This document shows positions 32,134 through 44,700 of a DNA stretch of 64,000 bases, piece by piece. This stretch comes from Neostapfia colusana (Eukaryota > Streptophyta > Magnoliopsida > Poales > Poaceae). Where the stretch lies: assembly GCA_030760725.1 (NCBI GenBank), contig JASWHV010000009.1:89454780-89518779 (forward strand), given 5' to 3'. The position numbers and the translations under genes were made by a program. Each line of letters opens with the position of its first letter. Position 1 is the first letter of the stretch. Below the pieces are notes generated by a model. It saw only the letters and a program-made list of their open reading frames with translations, had not been told where the DNA came from and did not search any database.

Positions 32134-33368
32134 AAGGATGGTGATGACAATATGGAAGTTCCTAAGGATGTCACCTCGGGGCTGGCGCAAACAACCTTGA
32201 ATGTATGATGGCTATGCAGAACCAGCTCATGCAAGCTATGATACAAACATTGGGACAGCTGAGGGCCAACAACAACAACTCTAACCACATTCGTGCACCC
32301 CAAACGCCACCACCGCCACCACCGCCGGCTCACAACAGATTGGGAGAATTCATGAGGACTAGGCCGCCTACCTTTGCACATGCTAATGATCCTATGGAGG
32401 CCGATGACTGGCTGAAGTCTATTGAGAAGAAGCATGCTATTGTACAATGCAGTGATCAGGAGAAGGTTCTCTTTGCATCACACCAGATGATTGGAGAAAC
32501 CAATGATTGGTGGGATTCTCTTTGCAACGCACATGCAAATCAGGAGACAATTAGATGCGCTGACTTCAAGGAGGGTTTCCGTTCTCACTATGTCTCTAAA
32601 GGATTCATGATCCTAAAAAGGCAGGAGTTTGAAAGCCTTAGGCAAGGAAGGAAGAGCGTGAATGAGTACCTTAAAAAAATCATGCAACCATCAAGGTATG
32701 CTCCAAAACACGTTAACTCGGACCGTTGCAAGCAATACCTGTTCATGAGAGGACTGAACAACGAGATTCAAGTCCAGCTGCTCAATAATGACTATGCAAA
32801 CTTCTAGAAGCTTGTTGACAAGGCTATAGTGGTGGAGAGCAAGATCCGTGAGATTGAACAAGAGGGCAAGAGGAAGATGCCATATCAAGAACAACCACAA
32901 GGAAGCAATGTGCGCCTCCGTTTCATGCCACCAGCTGCACCATACTATGGCTCGTCTTCTTCTACTTTTCTCCCTGTAAATCCACCTCGCACTAATCAGA
33001 CACCGCAGCAACACCCTATCATGCAAGCACCCTGTTTGCCTATGCCACCAGCGCCCCATCCCAACATGGGCGCCTATGCTCAAAATCAGCCTCGCCCTAC
33101 CCACCCTGGTGTTATTGGCAACAAGGCATGCTTTACATGTGAAGAAATAGGACACTCTGCAAACCAAAGCCCCAATAATGGCCTTGGACAGCCGAACAAT
33201 GTACCTAAGCAGAACCCACGGCCGAATGGAGGAGCAACACAAGGCTATCATGGACAGCAGAACTTTGCTCGTGGCCATGTGAATCACGTCTCCGCTGAGG
33301 AAGCACAACAAGCTGAGGACATCGTGATTGGTATGTTTCTCGCCAACTCCAACCCAGCCACTATTTGA
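32134..33368 (+). pseudogene. gag of element B
   Basis: The frame is open from before 32205 to TGA at 33366-33368 except for a TAG at 32805-32807. It resembles gag of element A: a Pro-rich linker, the RPPTFAHANDPMEADDWL entry, the NDWWDS block and the FRSHYVSKGF block. The zinc knuckle near 33129 reads CFTCEEIGHSANQS, so the last Cys is lost. The true start is uncertain because Copia G is inserted a few dozen bases upstream. Confidence 0.85.
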
Positions 33369-35300
33369 ATTTATTCCGGAGCATGGCATTCATTCATCTC
33401 ATCCAAGTATGTTGCTAAGTATAACCTACCCATATCCCACATGAAAGAAACTATGCTGGTTAATTCTCTAGGTAGAGATATGAGGACTAATATATTATGT
33501 CCAAAAGTAAGCCTTAAAATAAGGGGGTAGATTTTGTTGCCAACCTCATTGTCTTTTATTCCCAGGGGGGTTGATATAATACTTGGAATGGACTGGTTAA
33601 GCAAGTATAACAGAGTGATTCAATGTGCTAAGAGGATCGTGCAGTTGACGAGTTAGCACAATACCTATATCAAGTTCGAGGCATCCCAACCTGCAACCGA
33701 GAAGGCAGTGATGAACCACATGGAAGGTGTGACATTGGAAAGTATTCCGGTGGTTCAATAATATTCGGATGTGTTTTCGAAGGAATTGCCAGGTATGCCA
33801 CCTGATCGTGACATAGAGTTTTCCATTGATCGGGTACCCGGAACCGCACCTATAGCTAAGAGGCCATATAGGATGCCTTCTAATGAATTTGTGGAGCTCA
33901 AGAAGCAAATTCAGGAGTAGCTAGATAAGGGTTTTATATGCTCGAGCTCATCACCATGGGGAGCCCCCATGCTCTTCGTAGATAAGAATGATGGAACCCA
34001 AAGGATGTCTGTGGACTATAGGTCTCTCAACGAAGTGACGATCAAGAATAAGTACCCGCTGCCCCGCATAGAGGACTTGTTCGATCAAATGAAAGGCACC
34101 TGAATTTTCTCTAAGATTGATCTTCAGTCGGGATATTTCCAGATGAAGATTAAACCCTTAGACATACCCAGGTTGGTGGTATGGTTTGTACGAGTACACC
34201 ATCATGCCATTTGGGTTCACAAATGCGCCTGCATACTTTATGTACCACATGAATAAGGTTTTCATGGAGTACTTGGACAAGTTCTTCGTGGTTTTCATCG
34301 ATTATATTATGGTCTATTCAAAAAGTGAGGAAGAACATGAGGAACATTGAGATTGACATTGCAGAACCTACGAGAGCATCAATTGTATGCCAAGTTCAGC
34401 AAGTGTCAATTTTAGCTAAAGGAGATATCATTCTTAGGCCACATCATCTCCGAATGAGGATTATCGGTTGATCCCAGAAAAGTGAGGGGCGTGTTGAAGT
34501 GGAACCCATCATAGAATGTGAGGGACATTCGGAGTTTCCTTGGGATGGCTGGATATTACCGCTGATTCATCAAGGATTTCTCAAGGATAGGGAAGCCTAT
34601 GATGGAATTGCTAATGAAATGGTAGACATTTCAGTGGACACAAGCGTGTCAAGACATCTTTGTGGAGATAAAGAAGAGATTGATTACGACACCGGTTTTG
34701 GTATTGCCAGATGTAAGTAAGAGTTTTGATGTATACTATGACGCCTCAAGACAGGGACTTTGATGTGTGCTTAAGCAAGAAGGCCAAGTAGTAGATTATG
34801 CGTCGAGGCAACTAAAGAATCATGAGCTGAATTACCCTACGCATGATCTGGAACTCACAGCCGTGGTACACACAATAAAGATTTGGAGGCACTACATTCT
34901 TGGTCACTGATCTGAGATTTATAAGGATCAGAAAAGCCTCACGTACATATTCATGCAAACGGATCTGAATTTGAGGCAACGCCGATGGTTAGAGCTCTTC
35001 AAGGATTATGATGTAGGAATCAAATATAACACCGGAAAATCCAATGTAGTAGCGGACGCTTTGAGCCGAGAGAGAGCATATCACCAACTCACCGTTCGGG
35101 AGCTACAACCCGAGATACTTAAGGAGTTTGAACGGTTTCATCTTGGGTTCATAAATGAGATGGAGGTGATAGAACTAAACCACACATTGGAACAAGATAT
35201 ACGAGATGGTCAGTCAACGGTTGAGGAGATAAAGGAAATCAAGGAAAGAATCCGAAAAGGGATAGAAAAGGATTTCAAGGAAGATGAGAATGGTGCTGTA
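33369..35300 (+). pseudogene. Protease, RT and RNase H of element B, part 1
   Basis: Directly continues gag. The protease active site is mutated (YSGAWHSF, with Asp replaced). The RT region keeps LPGMPPDRDIEF, SVDYRSLNEVTIKNKYPLPR and LDKGFICSSSSPWG, but with several stops. The catalytic box reads FIDY at 34294-34305, so the second Asp is gone. RNase H (YYDASRQGL, LNYPTHDLELTAVV, RRWLELFKDYDVGI) follows, up to DENGAVG at the E insertion site. A long open piece (34953-35300) ends there. The region is clearly non-functional. Confidence 0.87.
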
Positions 35301-35305
35301 GGTAC
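35301..35305 (+). other. Target duplication GGTAC of element E, left
   Basis: GGTAC recurs at 49010-49014 directly after the right LTR of E. Joining the flanks restores a continuous pol frame of element B at this point. Confidence 0.88.
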
Positions 35306-36339
35306 CCTGCACATCGGGTACCCCCGTGTAGTGGGTAAAAGACAGCCTGGGCTCCACCTCCTCGCTGAGGTGGGCCCCAGCATAGCCAGTGCCCTTGGCT
35401 CCATGGTCAGCCCTGGCGCTGCCACATGCGCTTGAGCTCTGGAGCTGACACGTGCCCTGGGCTCCGGTCTGAGCCTCCCTGCTGAGATAAGATCCGGGGC
35501 TGCCACATGTCCTCTGGCTCCGAGCTACCTTCCTGCTGAGGACAGCTCCGGTGCTGACACATGCCCTGGGCTCCGGTCCGAGCCTCCCCGCTGAGGTGAG
35601 GTCCGGAGCTGCCATGTGTCTCCTGGCATCAAACCCGCCGATAAGAGATCCAAAGGCGCCACGTGCCCCACGATCCGTCATGGGCCATGGGTCAACGAAG
35701 CCAAGAAGGAAGTGTGCTGTCAGGCTTCGCATTCAAGGCTTGCGCCTTCCCTAGAAGCATGGTGCACTACGCACGCTTTCGTCCTCTGTCCGTTTGCCAT
35801 TACGGTGACAAGACAAGACGGCAAGGCGTGACAGTAGCACAGTGCCGCCCAATGGCACGAAGCCGCCCAAGCAGGGCGAGAAGACGCGGTAACAAGACAG
35901 CGTCTTCATCATCACCTGACATGCGGTCAGGGGCGCTCAGCATGCCGGGCGTCTGGACTTAACTCCTCCATCGACCAACTCTACTCAGAGGACAAAGCTC
36001 TAGATCATGTATAGGGCACACATAGCATTGGGGCCACCTGTTGGGCCTCATGCCACATTTTAACCACCCCGGCCTTGAACTATAAAAGGACCGGGGTGAC
36101 CACCCTGCAAAGGGTTCACACCAACACCCTCTCATGCATATATAAGCAAACAATATAGCAAGCACTCCTGTCGACGTAGGGTATTACGCTCCGGCGGCCT
36201 GAACCACGTAAATCTTGATGTTCATTTGCTCCCTCGAGCCCAGGTCGCATAGGGCGCCAAGCGCTCTCCGAAAAAAAAGAACCTCACAGGCTGCTTCCGA
36301 GCAGGCCGGGAGGAGTGTTGCAGCTCTCACACTCTGACA
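35306..36339 (+). repeat. 5' LTR of element E
   Basis: Pairs with 47990-49009. It has a TATA box at 36081-36087 (TATAAAA) and ends ACTCTGACA. Its first 400 bases consist of sub-repeats of the GCTCCGGTCCGAGCCTCC type interleaved with CACGTG-containing blocks. The first two bases (CC before TGCA) may lie outside the LTR proper. Confidence 0.88.
36081..36087 (+). promoter_or_regulatory. TATA box of LTR E (5' copy)
   Basis: TATAAAAGG preceded by a GC-rich block; conserved in the 3' LTR at 48750-48756. Likely promoter of element E. Confidence 0.72.
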
Positions 36340-36341
36340 TT

Positions 36342-36361
36342 TGGCGCACCAGGAAGTGGGG
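36342..36361 (+). other. Primer binding site of element E
   Basis: TGGCGCACCAGGAAGTGGGG starts two bases after the LTR end. TGGCGC-type primer sites differ from the initiator Met type and are typical of Tat-lineage elements. The exact tRNA cannot be named from sequence alone. Confidence 0.7.
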
Positions 36362-36585
36362 CTTTCCGCGCTCTCCACGCGACCATGGTGAACATCACCT
36401 CCCATGGCCAGCCTCCTCGTCCAACTCGCCGTTGTCTCCAGACGGGAGACGGCGAGGCTTCCCCCCGGTCCAGAGCGGGCATGTCTGCCCAAGTCAGCAG
36501 CCAAGTGGCAGGCACACTCTGTGTGATGTACGGGGATTCTTCCGATGTCTCATCTAGGTGAGCCATCAGTACTCTTCATCGAGCA
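36362..36585 (+). other. Leader of element E with gag deleted
   Basis: About 220 bases between PBS and protease. A Tat element normally has a gag of well over a kilobase here, and no zinc knuckle or Gag core can be found on any frame. Gag is therefore deleted. Confidence 0.6.
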
Positions 36586-37196
36586 GTGGCAGCAACTGCA
36601 CCAGTCCAGGGGCCGGCGCCACATCGCAAATGGATGGAGACGCCGATCTGCTTCGACACCTCTGACTGCCCCAAGAACATGGCAGGCGCTGGGCAGCTGC
36701 CTCTCCTCGTCACCCCGACCATCTCCAACGTGAAGCTCTACCATGTTCTGATCAATGGCGGGGCGGCCCTCAGCGTTATCAGTCTTGCGGCTTTCAAGAA
36801 GCTGCAAATTCCTATGTCCCAGCTTACCCCTTCGAGACCATTCTCGGGGGTAGGTCGGCACCCAATCTTCCTGTGCGGTAGCATCTCCCTTCCGGTGACA
36901 TTTGGGACGCCTAAGAACTACCGTACGTAGAGAGTCGTCTTCGACGTTGCGGAGGTCAGCCTCCCTTTCAAAGCAATAATCGGCAGACCAGCTATGTACC
37001 TGTTCATGGTGGTAGACCACTACGACTACTTGTTCCTGAAGATGCCGACCCTGATTGGCATCCTCAAGATCCGAGGTGACCATACCGCGGCTGTCTCAGC
37101 AATGGAAAAGCTCCAGGCGCTGGCGGCAGCACAGGAGGCTGCTTCCGGTCACGCTGAAGCTAGCCGGCCACCTCCAACCATGCGCAGCAAGGGGTG
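36586..37196 (+). pseudogene. Protease region of element E
   Basis: An aspartic-protease-like domain. The active-site triplet region reads INGGAALSVIS near 36750, so the catalytic Asp is replaced by Asn. A flap-type LPVTFGTPKNY and AIIGRPAMY at the end match Tat proteases. A TAG at 36928-36930 interrupts; the same frame continues to a stop at 37194. Confidence 0.78.
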
Positions 37197-37352
37197 ACAT
37201 CTGCACCCCGTGTGCAGCCCTCGGAAGGCGAGTACGTTCCAGTCAAGGTCGTCTAAGTTGGTCCTGATGCCACCCAGACCACCCGAATCGCCGGGGGCCT
37301 AGGGGGCAAATAGGAAGACGCGCTCGTCACTTTCCTCCGGGCCAATGTCGAC

Positions 37353-38311
37353 GTGTTTTCCTGGCAACCGTCGAAAATGCCAGGAATCCCCAGGGAGGTG
37401 ATTGAGCACCAACTAAAGATCCATCCCGTCGCCAGGCCAGTCCAACAGAAACCTCGGAAGAAATCCATCGAGCGGCGAGACTTCATCCGTGAAGAAATCC
37501 AGAAGCTGCTCGATGCTAGCTTCATCCGAGAGGTCCACCATCCACGATGGTTGGCCAACCCTGTTGTGGTCCCCAAGGCTGGCGGGAAGCTACGCATATG
37601 CATCAACTACACCACCCTCAATAAGGCATGTCCAAAGGATCCGTTCCCTCTCCCCCGTATAGACCAAACAGTTGACTCTACGTCCGGCCGTGATCTACTG
37701 TGTTTTCTAGACGCATATTCAGGTTTCCACCAGATACCTATATCTAGGGAAGATGAAGAACATACCGCCTTCATCACAGTAGATGGTCTATACTGCTATG
37801 TGTCCATGCCTTATGATCTTAAGAATTCCCTTCCCACTTTTGTGTGTGCAATGCACAAGACGTTCGGGAACCTCATTGGGACCTGGTCGAGGTTTAAGTC
37901 GATGACATCGTAGTGAAGTTTAAGTCGCAAGCATCTCTGCTCGACAACCTAGCCCTAGTCTTCGACAGTCTGCGTTCCCCACGCACGAAGTTGAACCCAG
38001 ACAAATGTGTCTTTGGGGTCTCTGCGGGGAAGCTGCTTGGTTTCTTGGTCTCACACCGAGGGATCAAAGCTAACGCAGAGAAGATTACGGCAATAGAACT
38101 GATGTGGCCCCCTGCCCGCATCAAGGACGTGCAGAAGCTTACAGGATGCTTGGCTGCGATCAGTCGGTTTATCTCTAGACTGGCCGAGGGGGCTCTTCCG
38201 TTCTTCAAGCTTTTGTGCAAATCTGGTCCATTCGTATGGACCGAGGAGGCGGATGAGGCTTTCCAAGATCTGAAGAAGTTCCTCAACTCTACCAATCATG
38301 GTGGCCCCTGA
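37353..38311 (+). pseudogene. Reverse transcriptase of element E
   Basis: RT with KKSIERRDFIREEIQKLL, FIREVHHPRWLANPVVVPKAGG, LNKACPKDPFPLPRID and FLDAYSGFHQIPI, all Tat-like. At the catalytic box the Tyr codon is a TAA (V-stop-V-D-D, about 37890-37905), and the frame changes there. The next segment (37913-38311) contains CVFGVSAGKLLGFLVS and the connection domain (DVQKLTGCLAAISRFISRLAE). It is inactive. Confidence 0.87.
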
Positions 38312-38638
38312 ACATGGCAAGCCACTACTCTCCTCTATATCGCTGCCACAACCGAGGTCGTGAGCATGGTTTTGGTCGCGGAGCGGCCAGAACTCCATCA
38401 ACCTCAAGTCCCAGAAAAGGCTCCTGCTGACGTTGATCAAAAGCCCTAGGGCTCAGACTCCACAAGAAACCCTTGGGATGGGGAAGTAATCAGATCCCAC
38501 ACTGGCGGACCTGATGATCAATGCATATCCAGGTCCAAGCTCCCGGAATGCAGTCCAGGACCAAGAGGCCTGGGGTCTCGAGTCCCGGACCTCCCCAAGA
38601 AGAACTAGTCGGGTCTCAGCCATCCAGACCGGCAACCA
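38312..38638 (+). other. Diverged pol segment of element E with local duplication
   Basis: No recognisable frame. A roughly 118-base imperfect duplication runs into the next segment: the block around 38523-38590 (GGTCCAAGCTCCCGGAATGC) recurs at 38642-38710. The start of the RNase H domain has been overwritten by this low-complexity sequence. Confidence 0.5.
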
Positions 38639-39562
38639 GTGTGCATTCAGGTCCGAGCTCCTGGAATGCAGTTCAAGACCCGGGGGCCTCTGAGTCCTGG
38701 ACCTCTACAAGGATACGCTTCGGACCCCTCTGGGAGGATCCAGACCATCCAGCGTCCGGTCTACTTCATCAGTGAGGTCATCCACGATGCCAAAACAAGA
38801 TATCTGGAGGTGCACAAGCTGCTCTATGCAGTCCTCATTGCATCAAGGAAGCTGCGTCATTACTTCCAAGTTCACAAGATCTCGGTGGTTATCTCATACC
38901 CGCTGAGAACCGTCCACAACAGCCCCAATGCCACTAGAAACATAGCTAAATGGGCTGCGGAGTTGGCGGAGTTCAAGCTGGACTTTTTACCATGGCATGC
39001 GGTGAAAAGTTAGGCGTTAGCTGACTTCGTGGCAGAGTGGACTCCACCACCGTGCCAGCCAGGGGGCCAGGACATCGGTGAACCAGAGCCCAGAGCTCCG
39101 GTCTTCACTGGGCTTTAGTGGACTCTCTTCTTCGATGGCTCCTCGTGGAAGCAAGGTGCCGGAGCGGGGGTTCTGCTCATTACACCAACCGGAGAGCAGT
39201 TCAAATACATGGTGCGTCTTGACTTCAAGGCAACCAACAACATGGCGGAGTATGAGGGTCTCGTCTTCGGGTTAAAGGCTGCAGTGTCCCTCAGCGTCCA
39301 GCAGTTGTTGGTCAAGGGTGATTCTCAATTGATCATCAAGCAAGTCAAGTGAAAGTGTTGCTGCAACGACCCACAGCTTGCAGCATATCTCCTCCAAGTA
39401 CAGAAGTTGTAAAAGGACTTCTTATCCTTGGACTTGTTCCATGTTCCCCGTGCCAATAATACAATAGCCAATGACCTGTCAACGAAGGCTTCCACTTGGG
39501 CTTCGGTGTCTGAAGGGGTCTTTGAAAGGAAGTTTCTGCAACCTACCGCCTGGCAGGCCTAA
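38639..39562 (+). pseudogene. Two RNase H domains of element E
   Basis: First the remainder of the RT-linked RNase H (VYFISEVIHDAKTRYLEVHK, then LRHYFQVHKI), closed by TAG at 39011. A second domain of a different type follows: TLFFDGSSWKQGAGAGVLL, NNMAEYEGLVFGLKAA and VKGDSQLIIKQVK (39119-39350), with a final block near 39440 (HVPRANNTIANDLS, normally ending in ADLS or ADALS). A dual RNase H is characteristic of the Tat lineage. Several stops (39116, 39351, 39409) interrupt the frame. Confidence 0.85.
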
Positions 39563-39613
39563 CTAGGTGAAGGGGGTGGGACCAGCACCTCGAAGCTGGC
39601 GGTCCCGGCGGCC

Positions 39614-40920
39614 ATGTTACCATGGCGCCCGCCAAGGATCGTAAGCATCACCAAGGACTATGTGCAACCTGGCGCTCAAGATTCAAGTGCTCAAGTAGGT
39701 CCTGATGCATGGATCACGGAGATCAGGGGCTACTTGAAAGACAATTTCCTTCCCAATGACCGTGTATCCGCTGAACGGATCGCTCGGTTGGCTAAGAGAT
39801 ACACGCTGGTAGAAGGGGATCTCTACCGGAGTGGCGCTATGGCGTACTATTGCGGTGCATAACCCGGGAGAAGAGCTGCGACCTGCTCATAGAGATCCAT
39901 GGAGGCGAGTGTGGGAACCATGCATGTTCCCGCATGCTGGTCGGTAAAGCCTTCCAGCATGGCTTTTACTGGCCGACAGCTCTTGAGGATGTCGTTGACC
40001 TGGTCAAGAGATGCAAGGCGTGCCATTTCCACAATAAGCAGATCCACACACCAGCGCAGACGCTGTAGATGATCCCGCCCTCATGGCCCTTCACTGTGTG
40101 GAGGCTGGACATCCTGGGACCATTCCCCAGATCCGTCGTAGGCTCCCGATACCTCTACATTGCCGTATACAAATTCACCAAGTGATCGGAAGCTACCCCT
40201 TTAGTAACTATCAACAAAAAGTCGGCAGTCAAGTTCATCAAGTCTATCATCTGCCGGTTCGGGGTCCCGAAATGAATCATCACCGACAACGGGACCCAGT
40301 TCACCAGTGCAGTGTTCCATGAATGCTGCGAAGACCTCGGCATCCAAGTTTTCTATGCTTCTGTCGCTCACCCAGAGAGTAATGGTCAAGCTGAAAGAGC
40401 AAACACCGAGATACTCAGAGGACTCAAGACGCGCACCTACAACAGCTTGAAGAAGCACGGGTGCCAATTGGGTTGAAGAGCTTCCGTGTGCACTATGGGC
40501 TAGCCGGACGTCCCTCAATTGCTCAATAGGGGAAACACCCTTCTTCCTGGTGTATGGGGCTGAGACCGTCCTCCCCCCAGAAATCACCATGGGCTGATCC
40601 CGTGTCCGAGCATACGATGAAGCCATGCAGGACCAGCTTCGGCGTGAAGATATCGACCTTATCTGTGAGCGAAGGTGGCAAGAAACTGTCCGAAACACGC
40701 AATACCGTCAAGCACTCCGGCGTTACCAGCAGCGGTCGTGCGGAGTAGACAGCTCGAAGTGTGCAACCTGGTGCTTCAGCTAATACTGTCTCAAGAAGGG
40801 GTGAACAAACTCTCCCCCAGCTGGGAGGGCCCTTCCGAGTGACACAAGTATGCCGCCCCGGGTGCGTGCGCCTATCCACAGTGGATGGGTACGTCTACCC
40901 AATCCGTGGAACATAGAACA
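39614..40920 (+). pseudogene. Integrase of element E
   Basis: Zinc-binding part (EIHGGECGNHACSRMLVGKA ... CKACHF, 39895-40030), then the core with RLDILGPF, IITDNGTQFTS and ESNGQAERAN, which keeps all catalytic acids. The C-terminal part (FFLVYGAETVLPPEI near 40530-40590) is broken by frame changes. Stops occur at 39860, 40066, 40183, 40273 and 40474. It ends without a chromodomain, as expected for Tat. Confidence 0.85.
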
Positions 40921-41110
40921 CCTCTGTAAGTTCTATCCTTAGCGCAGCTGTAGGGTTTTATTTTCTCTGAAAAGATGCCATTGTGTCAAGAAACAATGCT
41001 TAGCACAGCTAAGCCCCGGAGGAGTCCTGCTACTCTCGACATCCGGGGCAGGTCGCTGCCCTCTAGTACGGCCTGTCTCTTCCTATGAAGGGAACCTTAA
41101 GTGACAAAGT
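40921..41110 (+). other. Spacer after pol, element E
   Basis: About 190 bases without reading frame or repeat that I recognise. Confidence 0.4.
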
Positions 41111-41724
41111 TTTGCCATGCCCTGTGCACTAACCCTTTACAGTTTGTGCTTCCTAAAGCATATCAACTGTAAACGGGCAAACCACATGCCCTTGGCCCTA
41201 AGGTCATCCCTGGGGCTGCCACGTGCGCTCGAGTTCCGGAGCCGATGTGTGCCCTGGGCTCTGGTCCGAACCCTCCCTTTTGAGGTGGAACCCGAAGTTG
41301 CCACGCATCACCTGGCTCAGAGCCTCCTCCCCGCTGAGGAAAGTTCCGGGGCTCACACGTGCCTGTGCATTCTCCCTTTTCAGTTTGTGCTTCCTCAAGA
41401 ATATCAACTGTAAACGGGCAAGCCACATGCCCTTGGCCCTATGGTCAGCCCTAGGGCTGCCACGTGCGCTTGAGATCCTGAACTGACCCGTGCCCTGAGC
41501 TCTAGTCTGAAGCCTCCCTGCTGAGGTGGAAATCGGAGCTGACACACATCACCATGCTCAGAGCCACCTCCCCGCTGAGGTTAGCTCCGGAGCGCGCACA
41601 TGCCCTGTGCATCCTCCCTTTGCAGTTTGTGCTTCCTCAATCATAAACTGTAAACGGGCAAGCCACGTGCCCTAGGTCATCCCTGGGGCTACCACGTGCA
41701 CTAGAGTTCCGGAGCCGACGAGTG
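41111..41724 (+). repeat. Tandem repeat array of element E, left part
   Basis: Units of about 242-251 bases. The landmark CAGTTTGTGCTTCCT recurs at 41140, 41391 and 41633, and again at 46086 beyond solo LTR D. Each unit contains GCCACGTG-type blocks and GCTGAGG/CTCCGG phrases also found in the LTRs of E. The array is interrupted at 41724 by solo LTR D and continues at 45957. Confidence 0.85.
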
Positions 41725-44700
41725 TGAGGGACCCCGGCCTGTGTCACGGGGCCAAGCCACTCGCCCGGGAATCGCATTGGGTGGTGCCGTGTTATGCGGC
41801 ACCCAACAGCACACATATAAGGAAAAACTGTATTACATAAATCAAAAGTGGAAGCTTACAAATGTTCTTTGCGAATAATTTACAAAAGTCTATAAATATC
41901 TCATGTCAAATAACTAATGAGCACCCAAGAAGAGGTCCAGCCTGCGGACTCCTCTTGCTAGCAACACGAAGACATGGCAGCGGCTAGGTTCTCCATGTGT
42001 AACATGACTCGAAAGTCTCCGAGTCTCACCGGACAACCGTCTTTATATGTGTCGATATTCACCTGCGAAACCACTCATATAGCAAGAGTGAGCACCAAGG
42101 CTCAGCAAGACTTAACCGTCTCTCCTAAGGCATGCAACTCTACATGAAAGTAACTTAAGACCTAAACATGTAAGTTGCAAAAAGACTCGCCTACGAGTTC
42201 ATCCTTAACTCTCAGATTTTAGCCATCGCAGTGGTGACCTTGCGCCCAGCAACATTGAAACTCCACAGTCAAACAAGAAACACTTCATTCCAATGTTACT
42301 TGTCCCAAGGTGGAAAATAACTTTAATTCGCTCTATCACTACTTCATACATGGTTTTCATACAATTCCAATTATGATAGCAGCAAATAAAACTTGCAAAC
42401 TATTTCCACACAACTTGATTACTACGTAACAACATGTGAGCAAGCGGTACTCATAACCGCGAGGGACGGTGATTTGAATCAAACACTGCCCGGATAGCTC
42501 GACACATACGCCCGCCTCTGAAGACCAAAATCTGGCGTCCTTCATTACGTCGTATGTGGCAACCTTTTGCAGGACACCCGACTGTAGAACCGATCTCGCC
42601 TCTCGGGCTCATAGGTCTAACGAGACGATGTGGTATGCCTCTACAATCCAGTTAACTTGGTACATCGGTTTCCTGGATCCCATATAGAAGTAAGCCTCCG
42701 GTACACAACTCAATACTTGCTCATGGATGCGGCACACGCATCGGTCCTTAACCAACACAGGCAGAGCTACTCAACCAAGACCTCGTATTGTCACTGCCTA
42801 ACCCTCCTGCCCAGTCTCATCTTTAGAAATATAAACTTTAGTTTGCCTTCTTCAACTACACCCATGTAATCCTGACTATAGCTCGCGAGTAGATTCCAAC
42901 TACTCGACTTCTACCGGATGTCATAACCTATTTAGCATGGCAACCTTCTACAGCGGGAAGCTATATTCTACCCTTGACTCTAGGGTTCATTTGGTCATGC
43001 ATTTGGAGTATAAAGCATCCTTGACCTAATGCACCTACAAACTCTAAACCATAATTGCGAACAAAGTAAAAACTTTATAAATAACTTAAATGCAAACCGG
43101 AGCTTGCCTTAGTTTTGCAGGTGACTAAAGTCAGATAATTATGAAATTAGTTGCTGATGACTTGAAGCTTAATCACTGCCCTTCTTGCTCCTGGACTCAA
43201 GCTTCACTTTTCGACGTTTAAACACTACACGTTATGAATATGCATATATGTTTAATTGTAAATCTTATGCTAACAAGTTCTAAAGACAAGTTTAAAACTG
43301 GAACTCTGTTTAAGAATTTAAAATGACACTGGTGCTTGTGGTTTGGGTTTGGGTTAAGCAACCTGATCAAGTAACAAGTGCATCTCATCACTTGTGTCTT
43401 ACTCATATAAGAGGTTAAACAGGACAGCGATGATCCAAAGCTCCAATGGAGCTGAAAATTTCCTTGTGAGGATCTTGTCACTAGAAAGTGATCTGGACCA
43501 AAATTTAGATTTTTTCAATGAGTAGATCACTCAGAACAATTCCCTAAGCATTTAGGCAAAAAGGAATTAATTCCAAATAAATTTCCACTTTCATTCAAAT
43601 TCAAGTGAACTAGAATTTCAAACATAGCTAAGATAGCATGCATGAATTTTCCTAGGATTTTTGGAGCTAAGAATTTCCCAGAACTGAGTTTCCAAGTTTT
43701 AGAAATTCTTTGGAATTGTTTCTGTATTCATTTGAACACAGAAACTTGGAATCAGAATACTCCTAACCAAATCAACTCCAAATGAGCTTATATTTTTGCA
43801 GGAGTTAACTAACATCCTAAAGAATATTCTGGCAAAAATTGAGTTTTGGATGAACCAAACTCCCTCTAAAATTCTGTTGCTGAAAAGCTTTAAAGAATTT
43901 TACAGAATTTAATAATGGTTTCATACAAATTGGGTTGCATATTTGGACAGAATTTTCAATCTGAATCCAAACCAATTTGAATCACTAAATTTGGATCTTT
44001 CTAGCAAAAGTTATGAGGTTCTAATGTTTGAACAACTTTCTGTTTGAATTCTACACAGAACAATTCAAAAATGGGGCCCACGGGTCAGGTGTTTCTTCAA
44101 CCTCTCGCCAGAGCCCGCGGTTGCACGACGGAGAGAAGGGTGGCACGCCCCGTTCTCTTTCATTTCTCCACCGTTTTTGCTCCGGTTTTGCCATACACGC
44201 TCCTCACAACGTGGCCTAGCAGCCGAGCAAGTTTTCCCTGCATAAAAACGGCTGTAGGTGGGTCGACATCGGCGGGGCGGCTCGGGAGCTTGACATCAAC
44301 ACGTTCCGGCGTGTCCGAAGCTTCTCCCGGCGTGCTACTATGCCCTAAAGCATCCCTAGTGGTAAAGGAACGTGGAACGGAGATCAACTCTTGCAAAAAT
44401 GGCGGCAAACTAGTTGTCACCGTGGACCGCGGCGGTTTTAGCCGCCGGCGGTGATTTCTCGTTGCCCGGGCCAGAGAAGGGGTGGTTTGCTTTGTGCTTT
44501 GGCGTAGTAGGGCGCTAGGAACCCTAGTAGCTGTGGTTTGAATTGTATAACGGATGATCAAGCGATTGGAGCTAATTTTAGAAACTTGCTAGTGTCAGTT
44601 TTTTACGTGCGCCGGCGCCAAAAACCAAATTCCGGCAAGCCTTCATCAGGGAAGAGCAAGGGGGGTACTAGATGATGATCTAGACACCATGGCACACCTT

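Noticed and set aside
35214..35732. 172-codon minus-strand frame across the left LTR of E
   Set aside because: It crosses the junction between pol of B and the LTR of E; a similar frame in the right LTR (47788-48414) shows that it comes from LTR repeat composition.
36550..37083. 177-codon minus-strand frame
   Set aside because: Antisense shadow of the protease region of element E; no motif.
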